From Pontibacter liquoris (GTDB lineage Bacteria > Bacteroidota > Bacteroidia > Cytophagales > Hymenobacteraceae): a stretch of DNA of 64,000 bases. Numbering within the stretch: the stretch's first letter is position 1; every line of letters begins with the position of its first letter. Where the stretch lies: NCBI RefSeq assembly GCF_022758235.1, contig NZ_JALEBG010000001.1, positions 1,860,001 to 1,924,000 of the forward strand, written 5' to 3'. The notes beneath the pieces are model-generated. The model was given only the letters and a program-made list of their open reading frames with translations, made no database searches and had not been told where the DNA came from. Position numbers and translations under genes: made by a program. This document shows, in pieces, positions 1 through 9,240 of this stretch.

Positions 1-53
1 CAAAATGATACACGCCAACCACTGGCGAAGGGGAGCACGGCAGGCTGCCGGAT

Positions 54-83
54 TTGAATTTCAGGGATAGTTCTGTACTTTTG
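54..83 (+). promoter_or_regulatory. Bacteroidota-type promoter of the E1 gene
   Basis: TTG at 54-56, a 19-base spacer and TACTTTTG at 76-83 match the primary sigma factor consensus of Bacteroidota (TTG-N19-TAnnTTTG) exactly. The gene starts 36 bases after the -7 element, so a leader of about 30 bases is expected. The same layout precedes the E2 gene at 18796. Confidence 0.7.
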
Positions 84-119
84 ATCGTAAAATACACTTA
101 TTGATTATACTGAGAAGAC

Positions 120-2528
120 ATGCAAACTGCTGAAGCATCTATCACTCATAAACTAACAACCGAGGAGATCCTGAACGATTACCGCATTGGGTGGGAGAGC
201 CGTCATGCCAGCCTGGCAGGCCGTAAGGAGGTCTTTATGGGCAAAGCAAAATTCGGCATCTTCGGCGATGGCAAGGAAGTAGCGCAGCTGGCAATGGCCC
301 GTTTCTTTCTTCCCGGCGATTTTCGGTCCGGCTATTACCGCGACCAGACCTTCATGTTTGCCATCGGTGAGCTTACCTTGCAGCAATATTTTGCACAATT
401 ATATGCCCATACAAATGTAGAAGCAGATCCTTCTACTGCAGGCCGGGCCATGAACGGCCATTTTGGAACCCGTTTGCTCGACGACGAAGGCAACTGGAAA
501 GATCTGACCAAGCAGCGTAATTCCAGTGCGGACGTATCGCCTACGGCAGCCCAGATGCCGCGTTTGGTTGGCTTGGCATATGCTTCCAAACTTTACCGCC
601 AGAACCCCGCTCTGCAGCAGCTGCATACATTTTCGGTTAACGGAAATGAGGTGGCTTTTGGCACGATTGGCAATGCTTCTACTTCGGAGGGGATGTTTTT
701 TGAAGCCATAAATGCTGCTGGAGTGCTGCAGATACCCATGCTGGTTTCTGTCTGGGATGATAACTATGGTATTTCGGTTCCGGCCGAGTACCAGACCACC
801 AAAGGTAGCATTTCCGAGATTCTGGCCGGTTTCCAGCGTAACGCTGAAGGGGAGCAGGGCTATGAGATATTTAAAGTGAAGGGCTGGGATTATGCTGCCC
901 TCTGCGAAACCTACGAAGCTGCCGTGCGCGTGTGCCGCGAGCAACATGTGCCGGTGCTGGTACATGTAGAGGAAATGACGCAGCCACAGGGCCATTCTAC
1001 TTCCGGCTCGCATGAGCGCTATAAATCAAAAGAGCGACTGGAGTGGGAAGCAGACTTTGATTGCCTGAAAAAAATGCGGGAGTGGCTGCTCGATAATGAA
1101 CTGGCTACCGCCGGGCAACTGGACCAGATAGAGGCGGAAGCGAAAGAAACGGTCCGTCTTGCGCGAGGCGCTGCCTGGAGTGAATTCTCCAGTGGCATCA
1201 AAGCGGACCACGAGGAAGCCCTGCGCCTGTTAGACAACCTGGCTGAAGCAAGTGAGCACATCACCAAACTGGCTTCGATTTCAGATGAGCTGCGCAAAAC
1301 AGCCAGCCCCATCCGTAGCGACGCTGTTCGGGCCGTGCGCAAAGCCCTGCGTTATGTTCGCGATGAACGGAATACGGCCAAACGTGAGCTGATTGGCTGG
1401 CTGGAACAAACGTTTGGTGAAAATGCCGATCGGTTTAATTCCTACCTGTATAGCCAGTCCGAGCAATCTGCCTTGCTGGTGGAAGAAGTGAAACCCGAAT
1501 TTGATGAAAACTCTCCGGTGGTGGATGGCCGCGAAGTACTACAGGCTTGTTTTGATGCCATGCTGGCGCGCGACCCCCGCGTGTTTGCCATTGGCGAGGA
1601 TGTCGGAAAAATAGGGGATGTGAACCAGGCCTTTGCTGGCCTGCAAGATAAGTATGGTGAACTGCGGGTAACGGATACCGGCATCCGCGAGTGCACTATT
1701 ATCGGACAGGGCATCGGAGCTGCTTTGCGTGGCCTGCGCCCCATCACCGAGATCCAGTACCTCGACTACCTATTATATGCCATCCAGATACTTTCCGATG
1801 ACCTGGCTAGTTTGCAATATCGCACTAAGGGCGGCCAGAAAGCCCCGCTGATTGTACGCACCCGCGGTCATCGCCTGGAAGGTATCTGGCATTCTGGTTC
1901 GCCCATTGGCATGATCCTGAATGCAATAAGAGGCATGCACGTGCTCGTGCCGCGTGATATGACACAGGCCGCAGGATTCTATAATACGTTGCTGAAAGCA
2001 GACGAGCCTGCGTTGATGATCGAATGCCTGAATGGGTATCGTTTAAAGGAGCGGATTCCGAATAATATCGGGGAGTTTACCTTACCCCTTGGCCAGCCCG
2101 AAGTATTGAAGCAGGGCACCGATATCACTATTGTAACCTATGGCTCTATGTGCCGCATCGTGCTGGAAGCTGCCCGCCAGTTAGAGGAGTTCGGAATTTC
2201 GGCCGAGGTGATCGACGTGCAAACGCTGCTGCCTTTTGACCTGGACCATGTCATTACGGATTCCATCCGGAAGACTAGCCGTGTGCTGTTTACGGATGAA
2301 GACGTTCCCGGGGGCGCTACAGCCTTTATGATGCAACAGGTCGTGGACGGGCAGGGCGCTTACCGCTGGCTCGATGCCAAGCCGCAATGTCTGTCTGCGC
2401 AGCCGCACCGCCCGCCTTACGGCTCAGATGGTGATTACTTCTCTAAACCGAATGTGGAGGATGTTTTTGAAGCAGTTTATGAGATCCTCAACGAAGCTGA
2501 TCCCAAAGCTTTTCCGACGATCTACTAA
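120..2528 (+). CDS. 2-oxoacid dehydrogenase E1 component, fused alpha and beta subunits
   Basis: This 802-residue protein is the thiamine-diphosphate E1 component of a branched-chain or pyruvate-type 2-oxoacid dehydrogenase complex, which decarboxylates the oxoacid and passes the acyl group to E2. The alpha part fills roughly residues 15-400, and the beta part starts near 465 with the motif AIGEDVG. Fusion of the two subunits in one chain is common in Bacteroidota. In the cofactor motif the usual Gly-Asp/Glu is Gly-Asn (Asn185), and the later Asn-Asn pair is Asp213-Asp214. A likely partner E2 lies at 18876-20576, not next to it. A consensus promoter lies upstream and a strong terminator follows. 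The exact oxoacid cannot be told from sequence alone. Confidence 0.9.
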   Translation: MQTAEASITHKLTTEEILNDYRIGWESRHASLAGRKEVFMGKAKFGIFGDGKEVAQLAMARFFLPGDFRSGYYRDQTFMFAIGELTLQQYFAQLYAHTNVEADPSTAGRAMNGHFGTRLLDDEGNWKDLTKQRNSSADVSPTAAQMPRLVGLAYASKLYRQNPALQQLHTFSVNGNEVAFGTIGNASTSEGMFFEAINAAGVLQIPMLVSVWDDNYGISVPAEYQTTKGSISEILAGFQRNAEGEQGYEIFKVKGWDYAALCETYEAAVRVCREQHVPVLVHVEEMTQPQGHSTSGSHERYKSKERLEWEADFDCLKKMREWLLDNELATAGQLDQIEAEAKETVRLARGAAWSEFSSGIKADHEEALRLLDNLAEASEHITKLASISDELRKTASPIRSDAVRAVRKALRYVRDERNTAKRELIGWLEQTFGENADRFNSYLYSQSEQSALLVEEVKPEFDENSPVVDGREVLQACFDAMLARDPRVFAIGEDVGKIGDVNQAFAGLQDKYGELRVTDTGIRECTIIGQGIGAALRGLRPITEIQYLDYLLYAIQILSDDLASLQYRTKGGQKAPLIVRTRGHRLEGIWHSGSPIGMILNAIRGMHVLVPRDMTQAAGFYNTLLKADEPALMIECLNGYRLKERIPNNIGEFTLPLGQPEVLKQGTDITIVTYGSMCRIVLEAARQLEEFGISAEVIDVQTLLPFDLDHVITDSIRKTSRVLFTDEDVPGGATAFMMQQVVDGQGAYRWLDAKPQCLSAQPHRPPYGSDGDYFSKPNVEDVFEAVYEILNEADPKAFPTIY

Positions 2529-2543
2529 GGGGATTTTACATAC

Positions 2544-2581
2544 AAAAAGTCCCCGGGAGCACAGGCTGCCGGGGACTTTTT
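2544..2581 (+). terminator. Rho-independent terminator after E1
   Basis: A 13-base perfect stem (2544-2556 with 2569-2581) encloses a 12-base loop. The right arm ends in five T. The A-tract on the left arm lets it act in both directions, but the next minus-strand gene ends 98 bases further on. Confidence 0.85.
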
Positions 2582-2678
2582 ATTGTTATACCTGAAGGAT
2601 ACGATTTAATGAGTTAGGCCTTGTAAGTAAGTATAAACATCTGATTATAAGCTGTTCGGCTGCAAGTATAGAAAGGTG

Positions 2679-3257
2679 TTATTTAGGTCTTCCGGTGAAG
2701 AGCACCAGGTCATCCGTTACCACTACATTGCTTTTATGCAGGGCCCGGTCATAGATATAGATCTCGAAGCGGATGGTATCGGTTGGGCTGAAGAGCGTAG
2801 GATCAAAGAAGTCAAAAATTGCTCTATCAAAGTTTACAAGCGAGTACTTGATTTCCCCTTCTAAAGCTTCGGCCCGGCTGTCGGAGGTAAGCCGCTGGAA
2901 ACGGCCATTCAGGTTAAGCAGGTTATTGGAAAGCGCCAGGGGTACATACTGGTCTCCCTTTTTGATCTGAAGGGAGGCAAAGAAATTATACTCGTAGGGA
3001 GAGCCCGAATTATAAGGCGGATTACTGTCCGGATCATCTTTCTGCAGCCTGTTCAACCCAAGGTCCCCATCGCCATCTTTGTAGCCCAGTACAATGACCA
3101 ATGAGTCGTGCAATACGTTATTGGTAGGGTACGTATACTGGTCCACCCGCCGGAACTCGATCTCTGGCGTATCGGGGTAATTAGGCTCTTTGCGGCAGGC
3201 GCTGAAAAGCAAAACAAGCAGCAGTGGCGCAAAGCTATACTTTAGCATATATTTCAT
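2679..3257 (-). CDS. Lipoprotein of unknown function
   Basis: The 192-residue product starts with a lipoprotein signal peptide ending in LLFSAC, so it is probably anchored in the envelope. Near residue 60 it carries an acidic stretch KDGDGDLGL that resembles calcium-binding loops of thrombospondin type 3 repeats, but only one copy is present. The rest is soluble with alternating charged and aromatic residues. I do not recognise the family. It is divergent from the LuxE-like gene, 78 bases away, and stands alone. A second Met at residue 4 is an equally possible start. Confidence 0.75.
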   Translation of the reverse strand: MKYMLKYSFAPLLLVLLFSACRKEPNYPDTPEIEFRRVDQYTYPTNNVLHDSLVIVLGYKDGDGDLGLNRLQKDDPDSNPPYNSGSPYEYNFFASLQIKKGDQYVPLALSNNLLNLNGRFQRLTSDSRAEALEGEIKYSLVNFDRAIFDFFDPTLFSPTDTIRFEIYIYDRALHKSNVVVTDDLVLFTGRPK

Positions 3258-3335
3258 GGGGGATCTCCGAAAATGAAGCTAAATTTACAAAAAATATAAC
3301 GCATAGAATATAGGATTTGTTGTAACTTTCTATAA

Positions 3336-4331
3336 ATGGATTATAAAGCCGACTTTATCAGGCAACTTCATCAGGAACCCCACTTTGATTTTGCTGCAAA
3401 AGCACTTGAATTGTTTCGCTACCAGGCAGCACACAACCTGCTCTACCAGTCCTACTTATCTTTCCGGAAAATAAAACCGGAGCAGGTCCTGACGCTGGAG
3501 CAGATCCCCTTTCTACCGATCGAATTTTTCAAAACCCACCCGGTAATGACGGATTCTTTTCAACCGGAAGTAACCTTCTATAGCAGCGGCACAACCCGCC
3601 AAAGCCGCAGCCGGCACTTTGTTTCGCATCTGGCCTGGTATACTACTACTACCGAGCTCATTTTTGAACAGCTCTATGGCCCGCTGCAGGACTATATCGT
3701 GCTGGCCTTGCTGCCCTCATACCTGGAGCAGGGAGGCTCCAGCCTGGTGGCCATGGTGGAGTACTTCCGGCAGCAAACGGGACAGCAGGAGCAGGGCTTT
3801 TACCTGCACGAACATGATCTGCTGCTGCAGGCAGTCCGGCAAGCCAAGCAACGTGGTAAAAAAGTATTGCTCATCGGGGTTTCCTATGCGTTGCTCGACT
3901 GGGCTACGGCTTTGCAAGGGCGGGAGGATTTTTCCGGCGTTATCATCATGGAAACGGGTGGCATGAAAGGCCGCCGCCGCGAGATGATCCGGGAGGAGTT
4001 GCACCAGCACCTCTGCCAGGGCTTTGGGGTGGCCACCATTCACTCTGAATATGGTATGACGGAGCTCTTGTCGCAGGGCTATTCCAAAGGCAACGGCATT
4101 TTCTTGCCGGGCTATAGTATGCGCGTGCTGCTTCGCGATTTAAATGACCCTTATGATGTGGGCCGGCACCACCGTTCCGGCGGCATCAATGTCATCGACC
4201 TGGCCAACGTAGACTCCTGTGCCTTCATCGAAACAAAGGATATTGGCCGGCTGCATCCCAATGGGAGCTTCGAAGTGCTGGGGCGTTTCGACAATTCCGA
4301 CATCCGGGGCTGTAATTTACTTATTGCGTAA
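3336..4331 (+). CDS. LuxE-like acyl-protein synthetase domain protein
   Basis: The 331-residue protein looks like the LuxE/acyl-protein synthetase family, adenylate-forming relatives that activate fatty acids. Visible signs are the phosphate-loop-like YSSGTT near residue 83, the METGGMKG segment near 210, SEYGMTE near 233 (the adenylation motif) and a C-terminal GRFDNSDIRGC. There is no LuxC reductase or LuxD thioesterase beside it, so it cannot be part of a luminescence operon here. The MtfA-like gene follows 35 bases later on the same strand and may be co-transcribed. The acyl acceptor is unknown. Confidence 0.8.
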   Translation: MDYKADFIRQLHQEPHFDFAAKALELFRYQAAHNLLYQSYLSFRKIKPEQVLTLEQIPFLPIEFFKTHPVMTDSFQPEVTFYSSGTTRQSRSRHFVSHLAWYTTTTELIFEQLYGPLQDYIVLALLPSYLEQGGSSLVAMVEYFRQQTGQQEQGFYLHEHDLLLQAVRQAKQRGKKVLLIGVSYALLDWATALQGREDFSGVIIMETGGMKGRRREMIREELHQHLCQGFGVATIHSEYGMTELLSQGYSKGNGIFLPGYSMRVLLRDLNDPYDVGRHHRSGGINVIDLANVDSCAFIETKDIGRLHPNGSFEVLGRFDNSDIRGCNLLIA

Positions 4332-4366
4332 GCATCTTTCCTGATTGTTGACCGTTTAAGCAGCCC

Positions 4367-5287
4367 ATGGGATATGTCTTTTTTGTGGCGCTGGTTTTAG
4401 GGCTGAGTTTTATTTTTTACCGATGGGCCACACGCCGGGAGCGTCGCCGCCGGGCAGTGAGCAAACAGGAATTTCCGGTAGAGTGGCGCAAGATCCTCAC
4501 CGACCGTGTAGGCTTTTATCATACCCTGGATGAGGAAGGCAAAACCCGCTTTGAGAAAAAGCTGCAACTCTTTTTAGCAGAAAAACGCATCACAGGCATT
4601 CAGACGGAAGTAGATGATTTGACAAAGGTGTTGGTAGGTGCCAGCGCCATCATTCCGATATTTGGCTTCAGCGAATGGGAGTATTACAACCTGGGCGAAG
4701 TACTAGTGTTTCCGGGAAGTATAAAGCGCTATGAGAACGATAAAAAGGAAGTTGTCTCGGAAGTGCTGGGCCGCGTAAATCCCTTTCAGAATGATCATTA
4801 TGTAACGCTTTCTAAACCGGCACTGGAACGAGGCTTTAACGATATGCAGGACCGGCAGAACGTGGGCATCCATGAATTTGCGCATCTGCTGGACCAGGCT
4901 GATGGGGAGGTTGACGGCATCCCAAAAGCGCATTTACCAGAAGAGCTGGTCAGGCCATGGCAGGAGCTCATGTTGCGTAAGATCAAAAGTATAAACACCG
5001 GCGAATCGGATATCAACAGCTATGGCGGCACATCAGAGGCAGAATTCTTTGCCGTTGTAACTGAATATTTCTTTGAGAAACCGGGTCAATTAGCCGAAAA
5101 TCATCCGAAGCTTTATGATCTACTGACCAAAATCTTTCATCAAAGTCCCCGCAAACGCTTTCGCCTTAATTTCAGAGAACTGCTCAATCCATATGGCAAG
5201 AGGTTGGGCCGTAACGAGCCATGCCCCTGTGGCAGCGGCGAGAAGTATAAGAACTGCTGCTGGCAAAAGCGGGGAGCAGCCGCCTGA
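4367..5287 (+). CDS. MtfA-type zinc peptidase with N-terminal membrane helix and C-terminal SEC-C motif
   Basis: The 306-residue protein has a membrane helix at about residues 3-20 followed by basic residues, so the main part should face the cytoplasm. The middle is the MtfA (YeeI) peptidase family, with the zinc motif HEFAH at residues 169-173 and downstream acidic ligand candidates in SEAEFFAV. The last 20 residues form a SEC-C zinc finger, Cys286-x-Cys288 and Cys297-Cys298, of the kind that ends SecA. E. coli MtfA, which processes the regulator Mlc, has neither the helix nor the SEC-C tail as far as I know. It follows the LuxE-like gene closely. Confidence 0.88.
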   Translation: MGYVFFVALVLGLSFIFYRWATRRERRRRAVSKQEFPVEWRKILTDRVGFYHTLDEEGKTRFEKKLQLFLAEKRITGIQTEVDDLTKVLVGASAIIPIFGFSEWEYYNLGEVLVFPGSIKRYENDKKEVVSEVLGRVNPFQNDHYVTLSKPALERGFNDMQDRQNVGIHEFAHLLDQADGEVDGIPKAHLPEELVRPWQELMLRKIKSINTGESDINSYGGTSEAEFFAVVTEYFFEKPGQLAENHPKLYDLLTKIFHQSPRKRFRLNFRELLNPYGKRLGRNEPCPCGSGEKYKNCCWQKRGAAA

Positions 5288-5456
5288 AAATTATTGGATG
5301 TAAGTATAGAAAGTGCCTTGCTACAGAAAGCTCCTTATAGTAATGATAGGGTCTTAGGTTCAGCTGGTTTCAATACGATGTTTTACCGCCTTATACCTAT
5401 GATTACTTATCACATAAGTAATTGATTAAAAATATGTATTGTAATTAAGTATAAAG

Positions 5457-6083
5457 CTATACTTGCTTTTGAAGTACCCAGGTGGTCATACTTCGTTCCT
5501 TTTCCACCAGTACGGTTTTAAGCGGCTCCAGCCGTTGGGCGCAAAGCTGCTCTTCCAGCAACTCCAGCATTTCTTCATCTGCCAGGAACCAGACATCTCC
5601 GTGCGGCATCTGGTAACGCCGCTCCTGCACTTGCCGAAATTTTCCTTCCATGCCGATGGTGGTGCTCAAACGACTAAAGAACATGCCACCCGTTTTGAGT
5701 ACGCGCCACATTTCCTGCACCATACTTCGGAAATGTTTTTCGTTCTGCGCAAAATGCAGCACCGCGCTGCAAAGCACAACATCAAAATAGTTGTCAGGAT
5801 AGGGTAGCAAAGCAGTGTCAGATATGACAAAGTTTTGCGCAGGTAGCTGCGGCGCCACCTGGCTGGCCAGCTGTTGTACCTGGCCAATAGCCTCTGCCGA
5901 TGTGTCAGCCCCGTATACTTCCACGCCGGAAGCCATCAGGTACCGGATGTTACGGCCATTGCCACAGCCGGCATCCAGCAGTTTCATACTTTCCTTAACC
6001 CGTCCTTTCAGCAGCTGATCGAACAGGTAAATATCGATGTTCCCCAAAAGAGCAGGAAGGTCTGATAAAGCAGGAAGCGCCAT
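5457..6083 (-). CDS. Class I SAM-dependent methyltransferase
   Basis: The 208-residue protein has a Rossmann methyltransferase fold of the Methyltransf_11 type. Motif I is LLDAGCGNGRN at about residues 35-45, an acidic residue follows in VYGADTS, and motif IV lies around DVVLCSAVLHF. The C-terminal part (WRVLKTGG) is typical of the family. The substrate is unknown. It is divergent from hutU with a 107-base gap and convergent with the MtfA-like gene; the 169 bases between those stops hold AAGTATA heptamers but no clear terminator. Confidence 0.85.
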   Translation of the reverse strand: MALPALSDLPALLGNIDIYLFDQLLKGRVKESMKLLDAGCGNGRNIRYLMASGVEVYGADTSAEAIGQVQQLASQVAPQLPAQNFVISDTALLPYPDNYFDVVLCSAVLHFAQNEKHFRSMVQEMWRVLKTGGMFFSRLSTTIGMEGKFRQVQERRYQMPHGDVWFLADEEMLELLEEQLCAQRLEPLKTVLVEKERSMTTWVLQKQV

Positions 6084-6190
6084 ACTTATACTTGAGAAAT
6101 GGTTTAAATCCCCAATTTATACTCCTTTTGCTATACTTTTTGAATTAATTTTCGGATACTTGAATGGAACATTTCTGATACCAAATAACT

Positions 6191-7903
6191 ATGAATACAC
6201 TACCTGATACCACCGCAGTTACCCGCGCTGGACTTACAACCGAAGAATTTATTCGTAAATACGCCACGCATCCTACCTATACACCGCCCCGCGGTACTGC
6301 GCTTCATGCAAAAAACTGGCAGAGCGAAGCAGCATTGCGCATGTTTCTAAATAACCTGACCGATGAAGTAGCCGAAGCGCCCGCCGACCTGGTTGTTTAC
6401 GGAGGCACGGGCCAGGCAGCCCGCACCCCGGAAGATGCCCGCAAGATCATTGAAGTGCTGCTGGAACTGGAAGAAGATGAGAGTTTGCTGGTACAGTCGG
6501 GTAAACCGGTGGGCAAGGTGCGCACGCACACGGAGGCGCCGCGCGTGCTGATCGCCAACAGCAACCTGGTGCCGCATTGGGCTACCTGGGAGTATTTCAA
6601 CGATCTGCGCAAGCGTGGCCTGATCATGTATGGGCAAATGACAGCCGGCAGCTGGATCTACATTGGCTCGCAGGGGATTCTGCAGGGCACCTATGAGACC
6701 TTTGCCGCCTGCGGCGATAAGTACTTCAGTGGCGATCTGCGCCACAAGCTGCTGGTAACCGGCGGCCTTGGAGGGATGGGCGGCGCACAGCCGCTGGCTG
6801 CTACCATGGCGGGTGCTACTTTTCTTGGCGTGGATGTTGATCCGGAGCGTATTCAAAAGCGGCTTGATACCCGCTACATCGACCGGATGACTTATGACTA
6901 TGAGGAAGCCAAACGGTGGGTACTGGAAGCCCGGGATCGCGGAGAAGCCCTTTCAGTGGGGTTGGTAGGCGATATCGGGGATGTACTGGCGCGCCTGCTG
7001 CAGGATAATATCACCCCTGACATTCTTACTGATCAGACTTCTGCCCACGATCCGCTGAACGGCTATGTGCCCAATGGCTTAAGCCTGAAAGAAGCAAAAG
7101 AGCTGCGCGTTTCTGATCCGGTGAAGTATAAAGCCTTGTCGCTTAAAAGTATGGCGCGCCACGTGGGTTTTATGCTGGAGTTGCAGCAGCGGGGAAGCAA
7201 AACCTTTGACTACGGCAACAACCTGCGCGAATTTGCGCAGCAAGGTGGTGAAAAAGATGCCTTCCGGATTCCGGGTTTTGTGCCGGAGTATATCCGGCCG
7301 CTGTTCTGCGAAGGAAAAGGTCCTTTCCGCTGGGCTGCCTTGTCGGGCGATCCTGAGGATATCCGCGTGACCGACGAGGCGTTGAAACAGCTTTTCCCGG
7401 AGAATACGCACATGATCAAATGGCTGGAGGAAGCGGGCGAGAAAGTGGCTTTCCAGGGTTTGCCCTGCCGCATCTGCTGGCTGGGCATGGGTGAGCGCGA
7501 AAAAGCCGGTTTGCTCTTTAATCAGCTGGTGCGCGAGGGGAAAGTAAAAGCCCCCATCGTCATCGGGCGCGATCACCTGGACTGCGGCTCGGTGGCTTCG
7601 CCTTACCGCGAAACGGAAGGAATGAAGGATGGCTCCGACGCTATTTCCGACTGGCCGCTGCTTAACCTGATGGCCAACACGGCAGGCGGAGCAACCTGGG
7701 TTTCCTTTCATCATGGCGGCGGCGTAGGCATCGGGTATTCGCAACATGCGGGCATGGTGATTCTGGCGGATGGTACGGAAAGGGCCGAACGCTGCCTGCG
7801 CCGCGTGCTCTACAACGATCCGGCCATGGGTATTTTCCGTCATGCCGATGCCGGCTATGAAACAGCCCAGGAAAATGCCGAGAAGTTTAACCTGACGCTG
7901 TAG
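6191..7903 (+). CDS. hutU: Urocanate hydratase
   Basis: This 570-residue protein hydrates urocanate to imidazolonepropionate, the second step of histidine degradation, using tightly bound NAD+. The length fits the family. Recognisable segments are [13 protein letters not shown] near residue 190 (NAD binding) and [14 protein letters not shown], in which Cys429 sits at the conserved active-site cysteine position. The start at 6191 follows a 107-base gap with only degenerate promoter elements. It is the first gene of hutU-hutI-hutG, with hutI beginning 7 to 25 bases after its stop. Confidence 0.97.
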   Translation: MNTLPDTTAVTRAGLTTEEFIRKYATHPTYTPPRGTALHAKNWQSEAALRMFLNNLTDEVAEAPADLVVYGGTGQAARTPEDARKIIEVLLELEEDESLLVQSGKPVGKVRTHTEAPRVLIANSNLVPHWATWEYFNDLRKRGLIMYGQMTAGSWIYIGSQGILQGTYETFAACGDKYFSGDLRHKLLVTGGLGGMGGAQPLAATMAGATFLGVDVDPERIQKRLDTRYIDRMTYDYEEAKRWVLEARDRGEALSVGLVGDIGDVLARLLQDNITPDILTDQTSAHDPLNGYVPNGLSLKEAKELRVSDPVKYKALSLKSMARHVGFMLELQQRGSKTFDYGNNLREFAQQGGEKDAFRIPGFVPEYIRPLFCEGKGPFRWAALSGDPEDIRVTDEALKQLFPENTHMIKWLEEAGEKVAFQGLPCRICWLGMGEREKAGLLFNQLVREGKVKAPIVIGRDHLDCGSVASPYRETEGMKDGSDAISDWPLLNLMANTAGGATWVSFHHGGGVGIGYSQHAGMVILADGTERAERCLRRVLYNDPAMGIFRHADAGYETAQENAEKFNLTL

Positions 7904-7928
7904 CCTACACGTGAATACAAAACAACAC

Positions 7929-9167
7929 ATGACAGCTACTATCACCCTTGTAGGGCCCTTTGTGCAGGTGCTGCCTATGGCAGGCCTGCCGGCAGCAGGG
8001 CCAATTGCAGATATTCAATTACAGGTGATTGAACAGGCCGGCGTGCTGGTGCAGGATGGCCGCATCGTAAAGGTGGATGCCTACAAGGAACTTGCGCAGG
8101 AAGCAAAGGAAAAGAACTACCAACTCGAACCGGTTGTCAGCCCGATGGTGCTGCTGCCTGGACTGATCGATGCCCACACCCACATCTGCTTTGCCGGCTC
8201 GCGTGCCAACGATTACGCACAAAGGGTAGCCGGAAAATCATACTTAGAAATTGCCCGCAGTGGCGGCGGAATTCTGGATAGCGTGCGCAAAACGCGTGAG
8301 GCTTCGTTACCGGAACTGGTCCTGCTCCTGAAACAGCGTTGCGACCGCCATCTTTCCGAAGGCGTGACAACCTGTGAGGTGAAGAGCGGCTATGGCTTAA
8401 CCGTGGAGGACGAGCTGAAAATGCTGGAGGCCATCCAACTGGTGAACGCGCAACATGCCCTGGACCTGGTGCCAACCTGCCTGGCCGCCCACACACTGCC
8501 ACCAGAATTCTCAGACCCAAGAGCGTACCTGCAGCACATACAGGAGGAGTTACTGCCACAAGTCATAAAACAGCAACTGGCAAAGCGCATCGATATTTTT
8601 ATTGAAGACACCGCTTTTACCGAAGAAGTTGCGCTAGATTACCTGCTGGCTGCCAAAGCATTGGGAATGGAGGTAACCGTGCATGCGGATCAGTTTAGCA
8701 CCGGCGGCAGCCGGATTGCCGCCGCAGTGGGCGCCGTCAGTGCCGATCACCTGGAAGCAAGCGGGGAGGCGGAAATGGCCTTGCTGCAGCAGGCAGGCAC
8801 AGTCGCTACGGTCTTGCCCGGCGCCTCACTGGGCCTGGGCATGGGGTATGCGCCAGCCCGAAAAATGCTTGATAGTGGCCTGTGTCTCGCTATTGCTACC
8901 GACTGGAACCCCGGCTCTGCACCTATGGGTGATCTGCTGCTACAGGCAGCCTTGCTAGGCGCAGCCGAAAAACTGACCACAGCCGAAACCCTGACCGCTA
9001 TGACCTGCCAGGCTGCCCGGGCCCTTAATTTAACGGATCGGGGCACGCTCTCCGCAGGACAACTTGCTGATATGATTGCTTTTCCAACTGCTGATTACAA
9101 GGATATCTTATACTTTCAGGGCAAGCTGAAACCAGCGATGATCTGGAAAAACGGGATTCGGATTTAA
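7929..9167 (+). CDS. hutI: Imidazolonepropionase
   Basis: This amidohydrolase opens imidazolonepropionate to N-formimidoyl-glutamate. The metal motif HTH appears in GLIDAHTHICFAG near residue 80, further ligands are in VHADQF and SADHLE, and the catalytic Asp is in ATDWNPGSAP. I chose the ATG at 7929, giving 412 residues, because the protein then opens with MTATITLVGPF as family members do; a GTG at 7911 in the same frame would add six residues. It is tightly spaced behind hutU, so co-transcription is likely. Confidence 0.95.
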   Translation: MTATITLVGPFVQVLPMAGLPAAGPIADIQLQVIEQAGVLVQDGRIVKVDAYKELAQEAKEKNYQLEPVVSPMVLLPGLIDAHTHICFAGSRANDYAQRVAGKSYLEIARSGGGILDSVRKTREASLPELVLLLKQRCDRHLSEGVTTCEVKSGYGLTVEDELKMLEAIQLVNAQHALDLVPTCLAAHTLPPEFSDPRAYLQHIQEELLPQVIKQQLAKRIDIFIEDTAFTEEVALDYLLAAKALGMEVTVHADQFSTGGSRIAAAVGAVSADHLEASGEAEMALLQQAGTVATVLPGASLGLGMGYAPARKMLDSGLCLAIATDWNPGSAPMGDLLLQAALLGAAEKLTTAETLTAMTCQAARALNLTDRGTLSAGQLADMIAFPTADYKDILYFQGKLKPAMIWKNGIRI

Positions 9168-9240
9168 CACAAGTCACCTCTTCACTTAAACATGCGGTAT
9201 TATAAAAATAACGATCAACAAATAACAATCTGCCATTACG

